64,000 nt of DNA, from contig NZ_FWXS01000005.1 of NCBI RefSeq assembly GCF_900176425.1, positions 1 through 64,000 of the forward strand, in the 5' to 3' direction. Positions 43,993-53,324 of this stretch are shown piece after piece. The notes under the pieces were generated by a model that did not search any database, was not told the DNA's origin, and saw only the letters and a program-made list of their open reading frames with translations. The position numbers and the translations under genes are program-made. Position 1 is the first letter of the stretch. Each line of letters opens with the position of its first letter. This stretch comes from Moheibacter sediminis. Its GTDB lineage: Bacteria; Bacteroidota; Bacteroidia; Flavobacteriales; Weeksellaceae.

Positions 43993-44016
43993 CGATCATT
44001 AGATTTTAAATTAATT

Positions 44017-45093
44017 TTATAAACCTGAGATGTAAGGTTTCAATTGAGAGTCCAATATCTCCTGCAAAATAATTACTTTATCAATTGCATTTTCTACAGC
44101 CGGACGGTTATTCTGAATCGCGCTTGTAAAAGTTCCCGGAATATTTTCAATCCCTGCGATAGCTTCATCGATTGCGGTTTTGATAGCCGTATCCAGAGTT
44201 GGATTCTGTACAGCAACTATTTCAGATAACCCTAAACCGCTAGACTGGTAATCTCCTGAATAAATGTATTTAATTCCACGTATATTATCCGCAAAGTCAG
44301 CCTTGGAATTATTACTGAATCGTGATTCTTCATCTTCCAATGAAAAGCTTCCATTGTTACCATACATCGGGTCATACATTTTTCCGTTACCAACTTCATC
44401 AGCAATTACGACCATACCATCTACAACTTGAATAAGAGCTGCAATTTGAGATTGATAAATACCATTGTCAGCATCGGTTAGATTTCTTGCGAAATTTGTT
44501 CCTGCAGGATTCCAAGCATTATATAAGTTGGTGGTTTGCTGGCTTAAGTAACCAGCCGTTGCTTTTATGTAGTCAATTTCTCTTGCAGTTAACTGATCAG
44601 CTGTTTTTTGACCGTCGATTCCCCAAAGTAAATATTCTAAAGCATGAAACCCTTTGGCATTTGCATCTTGTTCAGCAATAAAATTTACAGTGATGGGAGA
44701 GCTTGCACCTAAAACCTCGTTCACAAATTGTAAATCAATTGGCCAAGAATCGATGTTTCCGTCCACACCCAAACCTTCATCACCCGCAGGTCCATACAAA
44801 GTTGTTTCTGAATTTTCCCAATAGATACGCATTTCAATCCAAGCTTGTCTCGCTGCATTAAGAGCTTCCTGATTCCCTATTTGTACAGCATTGGCAGTTG
44901 TAGCAGCAACTTCTCCTTTTTGTTTGAGAACTTCATAATTTTTAACTACCACATTTAAAGCGATGTTATTTAGATTGCTACTGTAATCTTCAGTAGCTGT
45001 GATGACTACATCATCGTCAGAACAAGATGTGAGTGTAATTCCAAATGCAGCTACGATCATCGCAGCATTTTTAATGTTGAATAAATTTTTCAT
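44017..45093 (-). CDS. Imelysin-family lipoprotein (iron-regulated periplasmic protein)
   Basis: This 358-residue protein has a lipobox ITLTSC (Cys 24) and an all-helical imelysin fold. Family motifs are AARQAWIEMRIYWENSE near 80-96, an IDSWP segment near 114-118 and the signature GFHALEYLLWG (148-158, G-x-H-x-x-E). Imelysins are linked to iron uptake and are induced by iron limitation in several bacteria; a peptidase activity has not been established for most. It lies between the porin and di-heme oxidoreductase genes in one operon. Confidence 0.93.
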   Translation of the reverse strand: MKNLFNIKNAAMIVAAFGITLTSCSDDDVVITATEDYSSNLNNIALNVVVKNYEVLKQKGEVAATTANAVQIGNQEALNAARQAWIEMRIYWENSETTLYGPAGDEGLGVDGNIDSWPIDLQFVNEVLGASSPITVNFIAEQDANAKGFHALEYLLWGIDGQKTADQLTAREIDYIKATAGYLSQQTTNLYNAWNPAGTNFARNLTDADNGIYQSQIAALIQVVDGMVVIADEVGNGKMYDPMYGNNGSFSLEDEESRFSNNSKADFADNIRGIKYIYSGDYQSSGLGLSEIVAVQNPTLDTAIKTAIDEAIAGIENIPGTFTSAIQNNRPAVENAIDKVIILQEILDSQLKPYISGL

Positions 45094-45120
45094 AATAATA
45101 TTGAATAAGTATTTTTTAAT

Positions 45121-46461
45121 TTAAAATCTGAATCCTATTCCTGTTGAGAATATATTTTCCATTTGTTTTCCATCGATTTCTCCGGTTACGATGTCGATGT
45201 TGTCTGACCCTAACATTCTTGAAGAGTATTGAGCTTTGAGGATGACTTGCGGGAATATGAACCAATTAATACCGCCTGTGATCACACTTCTTTTCCAGCG
45301 TTTATTTGCAGTGATACTTCCTGCAGTTTCGTGCATGGTATCATAAAAATCGAATCGAATAAAAGGATAGAGCTTCATTTTGGAATCTTTGTTTAAAAAA
45401 TTTAAAACATCATACCCCAATTCGGCTGAAAAACCAATCGCATTTTTTGCAACAGGTGTTTTTTTTATGCCCAGATTAGATGGTAAATTGCGGTTACGTT
45501 TAGAAATCAATTCAGAATTTTGCAAATCACCATAAATAAATTGGGAAACGAATCTTAAAGGATGTTCAAAAATAGAAATATGTGCTCCAAATAGTTTAAC
45601 ATTAGCATCGGCATCTAAATCTGGCTTTGGGCGGTTCCCGGCTGTGTTACCATAATAATAAGATATGCCGGCATAAGTATGTTTATCTTTTCCAAAATGA
45701 AAATCTACATTTGAGAATATTGCAAAATTTTCAGCGTTTACCATTTCAAATCGATTCTGATAACCATCTTTGATCCAATTGGCAGAACTAAATCCGGTCG
45801 CATCAAGTCCATTTACATAAGCCAATCTGTAGCTGAAACGATTTTTCCAAAAGTTTCCATAAACCTCAATTCCGTTTTCGTACCACCCAAGCGGGAGTAT
45901 GGCATCTTCCATTTCAGGACGATGTGTCGTAAAGTACTCATCAGGGTCATCTAGACGTTGTGAAATGTTGAAATTAACTTTCAACCTTCCTGCTTTTATG
46001 CTCAAATATGGACGAAATTGATAGTCAATATTTAATTGCTCGAGCTTGACCTCACCTCCTGATTCTATTTCCTGTTCAAATTCTCCAAACTCTTCTTGTA
46101 CATCCAATTCCATCGTAGAGCCGGTTCCACCATGCTCAAATTCGATTTCTGTATGTAATTTTAATTTTTCGGTAAAATGATAATCTATGTACACATTGAG
46201 TCGTTCGGCATCAATTTTATTTCTGATGGCAGGGTCGGTGTCAAATCTGCTGTAGTCATAATAATTTAAAACACCGTAGCCTTTGACGCTGAACTTTGAC
46301 CATTTGAATAATCTTTCTTTTTCCTGTTGGGAATAATTGTTAAGAAGTAATTCTTCATGTAATTCATCTTTAATTACTGTTTTGAGGCTGTCTAAATTGA
46401 TTTTTTGGGCAGTAACAAAACTCGTAAATATAAAAGCAATTATACTTATTTGAGTTTTCAT
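45121..46461 (-). CDS. Outer-membrane beta-barrel porin, first gene of imelysin operon
   Basis: This 446-residue protein has a signal (MKTQISIIAFIFTSFVTAQ), an N-terminal helical segment, then amphipathic beta-strands of a 16- to 18-strand barrel, ending in the aromatic FSTGIGFRF. The pattern resembles the phosphate-selective OprO/OprP-like porin family. Its place at the head of an imelysin/di-heme oxidoreductase operon suggests transport of an iron or heme-related solute, which is inference. Confidence 0.85.
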   Translation of the reverse strand: MKTQISIIAFIFTSFVTAQKINLDSLKTVIKDELHEELLLNNYSQQEKERLFKWSKFSVKGYGVLNYYDYSRFDTDPAIRNKIDAERLNVYIDYHFTEKLKLHTEIEFEHGGTGSTMELDVQEEFGEFEQEIESGGEVKLEQLNIDYQFRPYLSIKAGRLKVNFNISQRLDDPDEYFTTHRPEMEDAILPLGWYENGIEVYGNFWKNRFSYRLAYVNGLDATGFSSANWIKDGYQNRFEMVNAENFAIFSNVDFHFGKDKHTYAGISYYYGNTAGNRPKPDLDADANVKLFGAHISIFEHPLRFVSQFIYGDLQNSELISKRNRNLPSNLGIKKTPVAKNAIGFSAELGYDVLNFLNKDSKMKLYPFIRFDFYDTMHETAGSITANKRWKRSVITGGINWFIFPQVILKAQYSSRMLGSDNIDIVTGEIDGKQMENIFSTGIGFRF

Positions 46462-46519
46462 TTATTTAGATTAAATAAAAATAAGGTACAAATGTTAAAT
46501 TTTTATTAATATTAAAAAA

Positions 46520-46533
46520 ATGATATTTATCAT
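46520..46533. promoter_or_regulatory. Palindromic box (TGAT-N4-ATCA) upstream of the porin/imelysin operon
   Basis: ATGATATTTATCAT is a 6-bp inverted repeat with a 2-nt centre. It contains the core TGAT-N4-ATCA of FNR-type sites and loosely resembles half of a Fur box. It lies about 60 bp upstream of the porin ATG and about 65 bp upstream of the plus-strand promoter at 46576-46605. Confidence 0.45.
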
Positions 46534-46575
46534 AATTTATAATTGGGTTTGACTTGGAAATATCTTTATTAAAAA

Positions 46576-46605
46576 TTTGTTTTATCGAAAAAAACATTAA
46601 CTTTG
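46576..46605 (+). promoter_or_regulatory. Promoter of the Lys-rich secreted peptide gene
   Basis: TTTG (46576-46579), an 18-bp spacer and TAACTTTG (46598-46605) form a near-perfect Bacteroidota promoter. This places transcription start after the TTG at 46603, supporting the ATG at 46633. Confidence 0.75.
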
Positions 46606-46632
46606 GTAAAGTCTAATTTTAAAATTAACATT

Positions 46633-46926
46633 ATGAAGAAAGTAATTACTATTATGTGCCTTGCGGCCGCACCAATCATTTTTGCACAGCAAAAGGCTGC
46701 TGCTGAATTTGCACCTAAATCAGATGTAAAGTCAGAGAAGGCTAATACTCAAAGTTCTCAGTCTATTAAAGAATCAGAAAGAGAAACAAACAAAGTAAAC
46801 TCAAAAGTAAAATCTGAAAAGGCTCAGGAAGCTGAGAAAAAAGCAAAATCTGAAAAGGCTGCTATAATTAATTCAGAACAGAACAAAACTAATGCAAATA
46901 ACGTACAGAAATCAAAGAAAAAATAA
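46633..46926 (+). CDS. Lys-rich secreted peptide of unknown function
   Basis: This 97-residue protein starts at ATG 46633 with a signal peptide (MKKVITIMCLAAAPIIFAQ). The mature 78 residues are low in complexity and strongly basic, with three KSEKA units (in SDVKSEKANT, SKVKSEKAQE, KAKSEKAAI), and end VQKSKKK. They are likely disordered and may bind nucleic acid or acidic polymers. A longer frame from TTG 46603 is ruled out because it starts inside the promoter. A strong terminator follows 20 bp later. Confidence 0.75.
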   Translation: MKKVITIMCLAAAPIIFAQQKAAAEFAPKSDVKSEKANTQSSQSIKESERETNKVNSKVKSEKAQEAEKKAKSEKAAIINSEQNKTNANNVQKSKKK

Positions 46927-46943
46927 TTAAATTTCTTACAATT

Positions 46944-46979
46944 AAAAAAAGGCTGAGTTAATTTAACTCAGCCTTTTTT
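46944..46979. terminator. Bidirectional terminator
   Basis: GGCTGAGTTA and its exact reverse complement TAACTCAGCC, flanked by A and T runs, form a stem with a tiny loop. It serves the Lys-rich peptide gene and the convergent A2M gene (stop at 46982). Confidence 0.9.
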
Positions 46980-46981
46980 CT

Positions 46982-49900
46982 TTACTTAACCAATACCCTT
47001 TTTCCCGGACTCACAGCATAAACTGTATTGTCATACATCGCCTCGCAATAAGTTGCCGGCATGTAATAATTTCCTTTGTAAGTTGCATTGAGCAAAACCG
47101 TCACAGAAACTTGCTGCGCTGCTCTCAAATCAAAGTAACTATAAACCCTGTCATCTCTGAAATCCTGATATGCCAATCCGAAATTCTGAACCGAAGTGGG
47201 TTGGTCATTCAATCTGGTGTTGATGATTTCCCAGCCGGACGGGAACATTTGGGTCAGTGCCAATTCGTTGTAATTGCCCATCATTCCAGGATTGGTAACA
47301 TTTACAATGCATTTAAAATCGGTTCCTTGTGTCAAGTTTGCAGGGTCAATCGGCTTGTTGTCCATATCATAATAATTTACGCCCAAACTGAGATTGCTGT
47401 TTTGCTGCGTTAAGTTTTCATCCATCGAGACACCGCTTCTCACCAATTCTGCAAAAATTAAATTTCCTGAATTGTCTTTAATCGTAAACGAACCATTTGC
47501 TTCCGGTAAATCAACATTTACAAATGGCTTATCACTTGTGATTTTCTGAGATTTCCCATTGATGGTTACCTCAGCATCGATGTTGTTTCCCACTTTATTT
47601 TTTCCTAAATATTCAGAAATCGCCATGAGTGAATAAGCTGTTGTCTGCGTACTGTACCAAGAACCGGAATTCAAATCTTTGGCAATGCTTTTCAGCATCG
47701 TCAATCCTTTTTCACGTTCGCCCAACAAAGTCAAAGTCTCCAAAATCATGGCTTGGTCGCGTTCGGAAGAACCGTAAGTATATTCATTAAATTTATATTC
47801 CTTCACTGAAGTAGCCAATTTACTTACCAATTTTTTAGCAATGTTTCCTTGTCCTGCAATCTGATAAGCGGCTGACAATCGCCACAAAGTTGCCACGCTT
47901 GTTTTCTTTTCTTTCAGACGGTTCATCAATCCCAATTCTGATTTTCCGGCAAGTGCCATAGTGTATAATCGGTATGCCTGATCCAAATCGTTGTAATAAT
48001 ATTTATCGTTGTAGCCACTCCATTCCTTCGCGGTTTTGGTTTGGTATTTAATCAAACCATCTTTCAAACCTGCCGGAAGTTTGTATCCTTTTTCTTCTGC
48101 TTTCAAAATGAAATGAAATGCATAGGTACTACTCCAAGGATCTGCCGTTCCATTACCCGGCCAATAAGCCAAGCCACCACCTGGAATTTGATGTGATTTT
48201 AATTTTCTCAAAGCTTCTTCAATATTATATTGAACATCTTTTTTCTGCGCGTCGCTCAAAGTGGACAATTGATTCAAATACAATTGTGGAAAAACACTCG
48301 AAACCGTTTGCTCCAAACAACCATGCGGATAACGAATCAAATAACGCATTCTTTTGTCCAAACTCATTGCAGGAACAGAAGAGAGCAAGAGTTTGGTATC
48401 AGTTGTACCGCTCATTCCAAAAGGTTGATAAGCCGTTGTCCAACTTTGTTTTCCGCTGATTTCTTTTGAAGTTGTAAAAGTCATCGGAGGATTCGGGCTT
48501 CTAACTTCTACTTGAATTGTGTCCAAATGTCTTTCGTTTCCAGAAGTAGCCGTAATATACAAATTAGCTTTGCCTAATTTTTCAGGAATTTTAATTTTGA
48601 AATTCGTCAATTGATCTCCTGTTTTTGCAAATTGTAATGAATTTGTTGTACTTCCGTCAATTTGAATCAATGAATTTGATTTAACCGAAACAGAAACATT
48701 TTTTACATGATTTTCCATCGCAAAAACATTGACAGGCAATGTAATTTCATCGCCTGGATTTAATACTCGTGGTAAAGTTGTCAAGGTCATCAATGGCTGT
48801 TTTACTGCAATATTTTTCTCAACGCTTCCGAAGCTTGAACCATTTCCGGCAACGACCATTACTTTTACCGAACCGACATAATTTTCCATTCGGATCTGAT
48901 GCGATTTGGATTGTCCTTTTCCAATTGTAAACGGCCCTAAAAACTTAACCACAGGTTTAAAACGGTTGATTTTTTCTTTGTTTGAATTCGCCAAAGCCTG
49001 ATCACCTCCAATCGTGAAGACGCTTTCAATTCTTCCGCCATAAGCACCCAATACATAGTTGAAAATATCCCATGTATTTACTCCTAAAGCTTGTTTTTGG
49101 TTGAAATAAGAATAAATATCCGGCGTTCTGTAATTCGTAATATCGAGTAAACCTTCATCCACAACCGCCAAAGTATAAGTCATTTCCTTGCCAGATTTTT
49201 CACTTACCGAAACAGTATATTTACTGTTAGGACGAATGGATTCAGGGGTTTTGACAACCGGAGTCAATTTCCGATCTGGATTTTCAACTGTAATCGGAAT
49301 TACACCATACATCCTGATTGGCATATCATTGGCTGTCGCGCTGTGTGGCTGCAGTAAACTGATGTTCACATAGAAATTCGGAGCCATCGCTTCTGTGATT
49401 TTTACATCAAATTTGGTTTGGCCTTTTTCTGTTTCAATCCATTTTCTGTCAAAAACCTTGGTTCCATTTTCAAAACTTATTAACGCTCGTCCTTCCAACG
49501 AAGAAGGAATTGTAATCTGAGCGGTTTCTCCGACTTTATATGAAGTTTTATCGGCTTTGAAAGTTAAAATCGCAGCACTTTCAGCATTGCTGTCACCGCG
49601 GCTTCTCCAGTCCGGCCAATCAACCCAAATCGTTTTTCCTGAAGCATGCCCGCTTTCTGGGTCAACCACACGAATGAAGTAATTTCCGTATTCGTCATTA
49701 GGAATATTTAATTTAAAACTTCCTTTGCCATTTGTAGTTGTAATTAATTTTTCTTCTTTTAAAAATTCATATTGACGATTGACATAATAAGCCAGATCAT
49801 TTTCGTTGGAATTGTACCACCATGAATTCTTAATTCTATAAATGAAAATTTTCACACCGCTTTTGGAAACAGGATTTCCTTTGTAATCTACGCTTGCAAC

Positions 49901-52561
49901 ATTGATGGTATGCTCTTTTCCGGTTTCGAGCATTTCATAAAATTCACTTGTCGTAGGAATTTGAAGACCTACATAAGTGGTATAAGGAGAATATTTTTTC
50001 GTCACATACGAACTGCTGAAATCACCACCCGTTTCAAATACTTTGGTAAATAATCCCATCGTCAGCATGCCCGGCGGAGTGGTGTTTAAATTCAGATTGG
50101 TGCTGATTCCGGCTTCACCGTTACCGTTGAGAATTCCATCAAAAACAGTCAGCTCCTGCATTGGAAAACTTCTCGACGGATCGGTAAAAGTATATTTTGG
50201 AAAAGATTTGAATTCCGTATCGGCATAGAAAATCGTTGCATCAACTTTGGTTTTCAGATTTTGTGCTGTAGCACCGCTCAACCAATTTGCCTGGATTTTA
50301 AATCCTTGTCCGGTTGTGGACTTAGTCAAAACTTCTTCAGGAAAAATAGTATTGATTTTTAAACGGTTGGGTTTAATGGTCTCAACTTTTAATGATTTAT
50401 AAAAAGTCTTTCCACCGATTTTGACATTTGCCGACCAGTTTCCGGTTTTCGCATCAGGCGAAGTTTCCAGTTCAAAAGTGTAAAAACCTTTGACTGGATT
50501 GTTATTGACTCTTCGCTGCATCAATTGTCCATCAGGACCCATTAATTCTATAATCGCGGGCTGGTCATCTGAAATTCCGGTAATGGATTGATCCATCACA
50601 AAAGTCAAATGCATTTTATCGCCAGGACGCCAAACGCCGCGCTCACCATAGATAAATCCGCCCAAGCCACTTTCGGCTGATTCACCTTCCACATCAAAAT
50701 TAGAAAGGGAAAGTGAAGAACCATTGTCCACTTTAACATAACCTTTTTGACCTTCACGTTCTGCAATAATTAAAAATGGTTTTCTGTTTAATTTAAAATT
50801 GGCAAAACCCTGTCTGTCAGTGGCACCTTCACCTACAACTTGATTTTGCAAGTCGTAAGCTTTCAGTTTTACGTTTTCCAAAGGACGCGCGTTGATGATG
50901 TCCGTCACCGTCACATAAGCCATGCGGTCTTTTCCGGTTTTGAAGTTGATTCCAAGATTGCTTGCCAACACATTTTTGCTGACATTTTTTTCGGAAGTAT
51001 AATAAGAAGGCGTGCAAGGATTATTTCTGTCTGACCAATTGTAATTTTCCGGATAATAATAATCGTAGTAGTCGTCATAATATCCATACATCTCCGAATC
51101 CTTGTCATATTCATCTTCTTTCGGATTGACCGGTGTTAAAAATTCTGCCTGATTCAAATTTCCATCACATGGATAAGCTGCAAATTTCTGATCGATGGAA
51201 AATTCTACATTATAAATCGCGCCGGGCTCTGGTTTGATGAATTTTGAAAGTTCCAGTTGATAAACATTCATTTCATTGATGTTAAAGTTATCAGCATTTG
51301 AAATCGGAATGATGCGCGAAAAAACTTTTCTGCCAACAGGTTTCAGGTTGTTATTTTGATCATATTGATTGTATTGGAAAAATTGATGAATATTGTTCTC
51401 GTAGATTTTTGTGATTTCAACCCGAACAGCATTTATACCAACCGCTTCAAACGGAAGATTTACTTTTCCGTCTGCGGAAGGGATGATGTTTCCGTTTCCC
51501 ACGAACTTCACTTCAGGATAAAGATTTACAAAATCAACCGTTTTTTTTACTTCAGTATTTGTTTTATTTCCGTAGGCACTTACGATTCCTGGAAATAATT
51601 TCAAATCATATTCACCACCAATTTTTTTAGAAGTATAAATCTTCAACTCATTTCCGTTGATGACCGTTGACTTGATATAACTTTGAGGTGTTTCTTCGTA
51701 ATAATAATCTTCTTCAGCCTCACTTTTATCGGTTTGGCTGATTTCAGCCAAACCTTCCAAATAACCATCATTTTGTAAGGCTTCCGAAAAATTAACTGAA
51801 ATGTACTGTTCAGGATAAGAAACTGCTTTGATTTGTGTGACTTGAAATGAATTTTTGGCAGGAATTTTAAATTCATTTGTATGCTTTTTGTCGGCTTCAA
51901 TTGTTTTGCCATTCCATTTTAAAGTAAGATTTTCAGCTTGGTCTTTTGCTGAAATTCCATTAACCGTAAATCTGTGGTTTCGTCTGTTTTCCGAATGTTC
52001 CCAAGTTACAGGCAATTTTTTACCGTCAAATTCCGCAGTTACGATTCCATTAAAATTATCAGCATTGGTCACATCAGCCGTAAATAAATCTCCCTGCAGC
52101 TTATAATTTCCCTGTCCTTTTTCCGTATCCTGAATTCCATCAATGCTAACCGAAAAATCCTGTTTTTTCGCTTGAAACTGAAATTTAAACAGCTTCATAC
52201 TGTCCGGAACATTTTTGATGATTTTAGACAAATCCAATTTTCCTGTATAAATTTCTCCTTGCTTTAATTTGCTTTCCGGCACAAATTCAATCGTAGAATT
52301 GTCCGTGAGGTAAGCCGTTCCTGAAACGGAAGGATAAAATTTGATTATATCTTCTTTAATAGATTTATCTTCATTGATTTCAAACGGATAATCTGATTGC
52401 AAAACCACTTTTATCTTACTTTCTGTCGAAACAAGTCCCGAAGTGTAAGCCGAAATATATGCCGCATATTCAGGTCCGACTTTCATTAAAGGCTTGTCAT
52501 TCTTAGATTTACAGCTGAAAACAAGAATCGAAATAACAGAAATGAGAAATAAATTTTTCAT
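46982..52561 (-). CDS. Alpha-2-macroglobulin-like lipoprotein (protease trap)
   Basis: This 1859-residue protein has a lipobox ILVFSC with Cys near 17, an N-terminal bacterial A2M region, MG2-type domains and carboxypeptidase-regulatory-like folds. Further on comes a bait-like region, and then the thioester motif C1415-LEQ-1418 in the TED domain (YPHGCLEQTVSSVFP). The thioester Cys and Gln are both present, so covalent trapping of attacking proteases is predicted. Bacterial A2Ms guard the periplasm or surface and often pair with PBP1C. No PBP1C gene is visible next to it here. Terminator and promoter regions separate it from its neighbours. Confidence 0.93.
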   Translation of the reverse strand: MKNLFLISVISILVFSCKSKNDKPLMKVGPEYAAYISAYTSGLVSTESKIKVVLQSDYPFEINEDKSIKEDIIKFYPSVSGTAYLTDNSTIEFVPESKLKQGEIYTGKLDLSKIIKNVPDSMKLFKFQFQAKKQDFSVSIDGIQDTEKGQGNYKLQGDLFTADVTNADNFNGIVTAEFDGKKLPVTWEHSENRRNHRFTVNGISAKDQAENLTLKWNGKTIEADKKHTNEFKIPAKNSFQVTQIKAVSYPEQYISVNFSEALQNDGYLEGLAEISQTDKSEAEEDYYYEETPQSYIKSTVINGNELKIYTSKKIGGEYDLKLFPGIVSAYGNKTNTEVKKTVDFVNLYPEVKFVGNGNIIPSADGKVNLPFEAVGINAVRVEITKIYENNIHQFFQYNQYDQNNNLKPVGRKVFSRIIPISNADNFNINEMNVYQLELSKFIKPEPGAIYNVEFSIDQKFAAYPCDGNLNQAEFLTPVNPKEDEYDKDSEMYGYYDDYYDYYYPENYNWSDRNNPCTPSYYTSEKNVSKNVLASNLGINFKTGKDRMAYVTVTDIINARPLENVKLKAYDLQNQVVGEGATDRQGFANFKLNRKPFLIIAEREGQKGYVKVDNGSSLSLSNFDVEGESAESGLGGFIYGERGVWRPGDKMHLTFVMDQSITGISDDQPAIIELMGPDGQLMQRRVNNNPVKGFYTFELETSPDAKTGNWSANVKIGGKTFYKSLKVETIKPNRLKINTIFPEEVLTKSTTGQGFKIQANWLSGATAQNLKTKVDATIFYADTEFKSFPKYTFTDPSRSFPMQELTVFDGILNGNGEAGISTNLNLNTTPPGMLTMGLFTKVFETGGDFSSSYVTKKYSPYTTYVGLQIPTTSEFYEMLETGKEHTINVASVDYKGNPVSKSGVKIFIYRIKNSWWYNSNENDLAYYVNRQYEFLKEEKLITTTNGKGSFKLNIPNDEYGNYFIRVVDPESGHASGKTIWVDWPDWRSRGDSNAESAAILTFKADKTSYKVGETAQITIPSSLEGRALISFENGTKVFDRKWIETEKGQTKFDVKITEAMAPNFYVNISLLQPHSATANDMPIRMYGVIPITVENPDRKLTPVVKTPESIRPNSKYTVSVSEKSGKEMTYTLAVVDEGLLDITNYRTPDIYSYFNQKQALGVNTWDIFNYVLGAYGGRIESVFTIGGDQALANSNKEKINRFKPVVKFLGPFTIGKGQSKSHQIRMENYVGSVKVMVVAGNGSSFGSVEKNIAVKQPLMTLTTLPRVLNPGDEITLPVNVFAMENHVKNVSVSVKSNSLIQIDGSTTNSLQFAKTGDQLTNFKIKIPEKLGKANLYITATSGNERHLDTIQVEVRSPNPPMTFTTSKEISGKQSWTTAYQPFGMSGTTDTKLLLSSVPAMSLDKRMRYLIRYPHGCLEQTVSSVFPQLYLNQLSTLSDAQKKDVQYNIEEALRKLKSHQIPGGGLAYWPGNGTADPWSSTYAFHFILKAEEKGYKLPAGLKDGLIKYQTKTAKEWSGYNDKYYYNDLDQAYRLYTMALAGKSELGLMNRLKEKKTSVATLWRLSAAYQIAGQGNIAKKLVSKLATSVKEYKFNEYTYGSSERDQAMILETLTLLGEREKGLTMLKSIAKDLNSGSWYSTQTTAYSLMAISEYLGKNKVGNNIDAEVTINGKSQKITSDKPFVNVDLPEANGSFTIKDNSGNLIFAELVRSGVSMDENLTQQNSNLSLGVNYYDMDNKPIDPANLTQGTDFKCIVNVTNPGMMGNYNELALTQMFPSGWEIINTRLNDQPTSVQNFGLAYQDFRDDRVYSYFDLRAAQQVSVTVLLNATYKGNYYMPATYCEAMYDNTVYAVSPGKRVLVK

Positions 52562-52632
52562 ATTAGGATTTTGGATTTAACCAAATTTAACAAAAATTAT
52601 TCCTCAATTTGTTAAATGTCAATAACTAATTA

Positions 52633-52650
52633 TTGTGACTCAAATCACAA
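52633..52650. promoter_or_regulatory. Perfect CRP-type operator TGTGA-N6-TCACA
   Basis: TTGTGACTCAAATCACAA is a perfect 6-6-6 inverted repeat, identical to the E. coli CRP consensus TGTGA-N6-TCACA. Its centre (52641.5) lies about 42 bp upstream of the transcription start predicted from the -7-like GAACTTTG (52672-52679), the classical class II activator position. The operon it precedes ends with a Crp/Fnr gene (54158) whose recognition helix has the R-E-x-x-x-R residues that read TGTGA. Confidence 0.8.
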
Positions 52651-52671
52651 CTCCGTTTCAGGTTTCCTTCT

Positions 52672-52679
52672 GAACTTTG
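52672..52679 (+). promoter_or_regulatory. -7-like element of the mdaB operon
   Basis: GAACTTTG differs from TAnnTTTG at one position (G for T) and lies 18 bp upstream of the ATG at 52698. A weak -7 fits a promoter that needs an activator. Confidence 0.45.
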
Positions 52680-52697
52680 CATTGTAAATTTTAAAGC

Positions 52698-53321
52698 ATG
52701 AAAAAAATATTTATAATCAATGGTGGACAGCATTTTGCACATTCAGGTGGGAAATTCAATAAAACCATTTTAGAATGGGACAAATCATATTTTACAAAAG
52801 AAAATGGTTTCGAAATCAAAATTACAGATATCAACGAACCTTACGATTTGATGGAAGAAGTGAATAAATTCGTTTGGGCGGACACCATTATATACCACAC
52901 ACCGGTCTGGTGGTTCGGACTTCCTCATAAATTCAAAGAGTATTTAGATTTGGTTTTGACCGCCGGACATAGAAAAGGGATTTATTATAGTGATGGGCGC
53001 AAATTGGAAACGCCTGAAATAAACTACGGAACGGGCGGTTCTCTGCATGGAAGAAATTATTTCTTGACAACATCTTGGAATGCTCCGGCAACAGCTTTTA
53101 CACTTCCGGGAGAATTCTTCAAGCAAACAAGTGTGGACAATGGCGTGATGTTTGGGTTTCACAGAATGAATGCATTTATGGGGCTGGAATATAAAGGAAG
53201 TTTTCATTTTCATGATTTGGAAAAGAATGGAACACCAGAACGAATTGAAAATTATGCGAAAGATTACACCCAAATTTTAAAGGAAATCTTTCAAACGGAA
53301 ATGATAGTTGAAAACAATTAA
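52698..53321 (+). CDS. NAD(P)H:quinone oxidoreductase (MdaB-type flavodoxin-fold)
   Basis: This 207-residue protein has a flavodoxin-like fold: FIINGGQHFAHSGGKFNKT at the N-terminus (FMN/FAD phosphate loop), IIYHTPVWWFGLPHKFKEYLD and TTSWNAPATAF. The closest known family is MdaB/Kef-associated quinone reductase, which reduces quinones with NADPH by two electrons and protects against redox-cycling electrophiles. It heads a three-gene operon with a DJ-1/PfpI lipoprotein and a Crp regulator. Confidence 0.92.
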   Translation: MKKIFIINGGQHFAHSGGKFNKTILEWDKSYFTKENGFEIKITDINEPYDLMEEVNKFVWADTIIYHTPVWWFGLPHKFKEYLDLVLTAGHRKGIYYSDGRKLETPEINYGTGGSLHGRNYFLTTSWNAPATAFTLPGEFFKQTSVDNGVMFGFHRMNAFMGLEYKGSFHFHDLEKNGTPERIENYAKDYTQILKEIFQTEMIVENN

Positions 53322-53324
53322 AAC

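Noticed and set aside
46603-46632. TTG start of the Lys-rich peptide
   Set aside because: It lies within the -7 promoter element, so it cannot be in the transcript in full.
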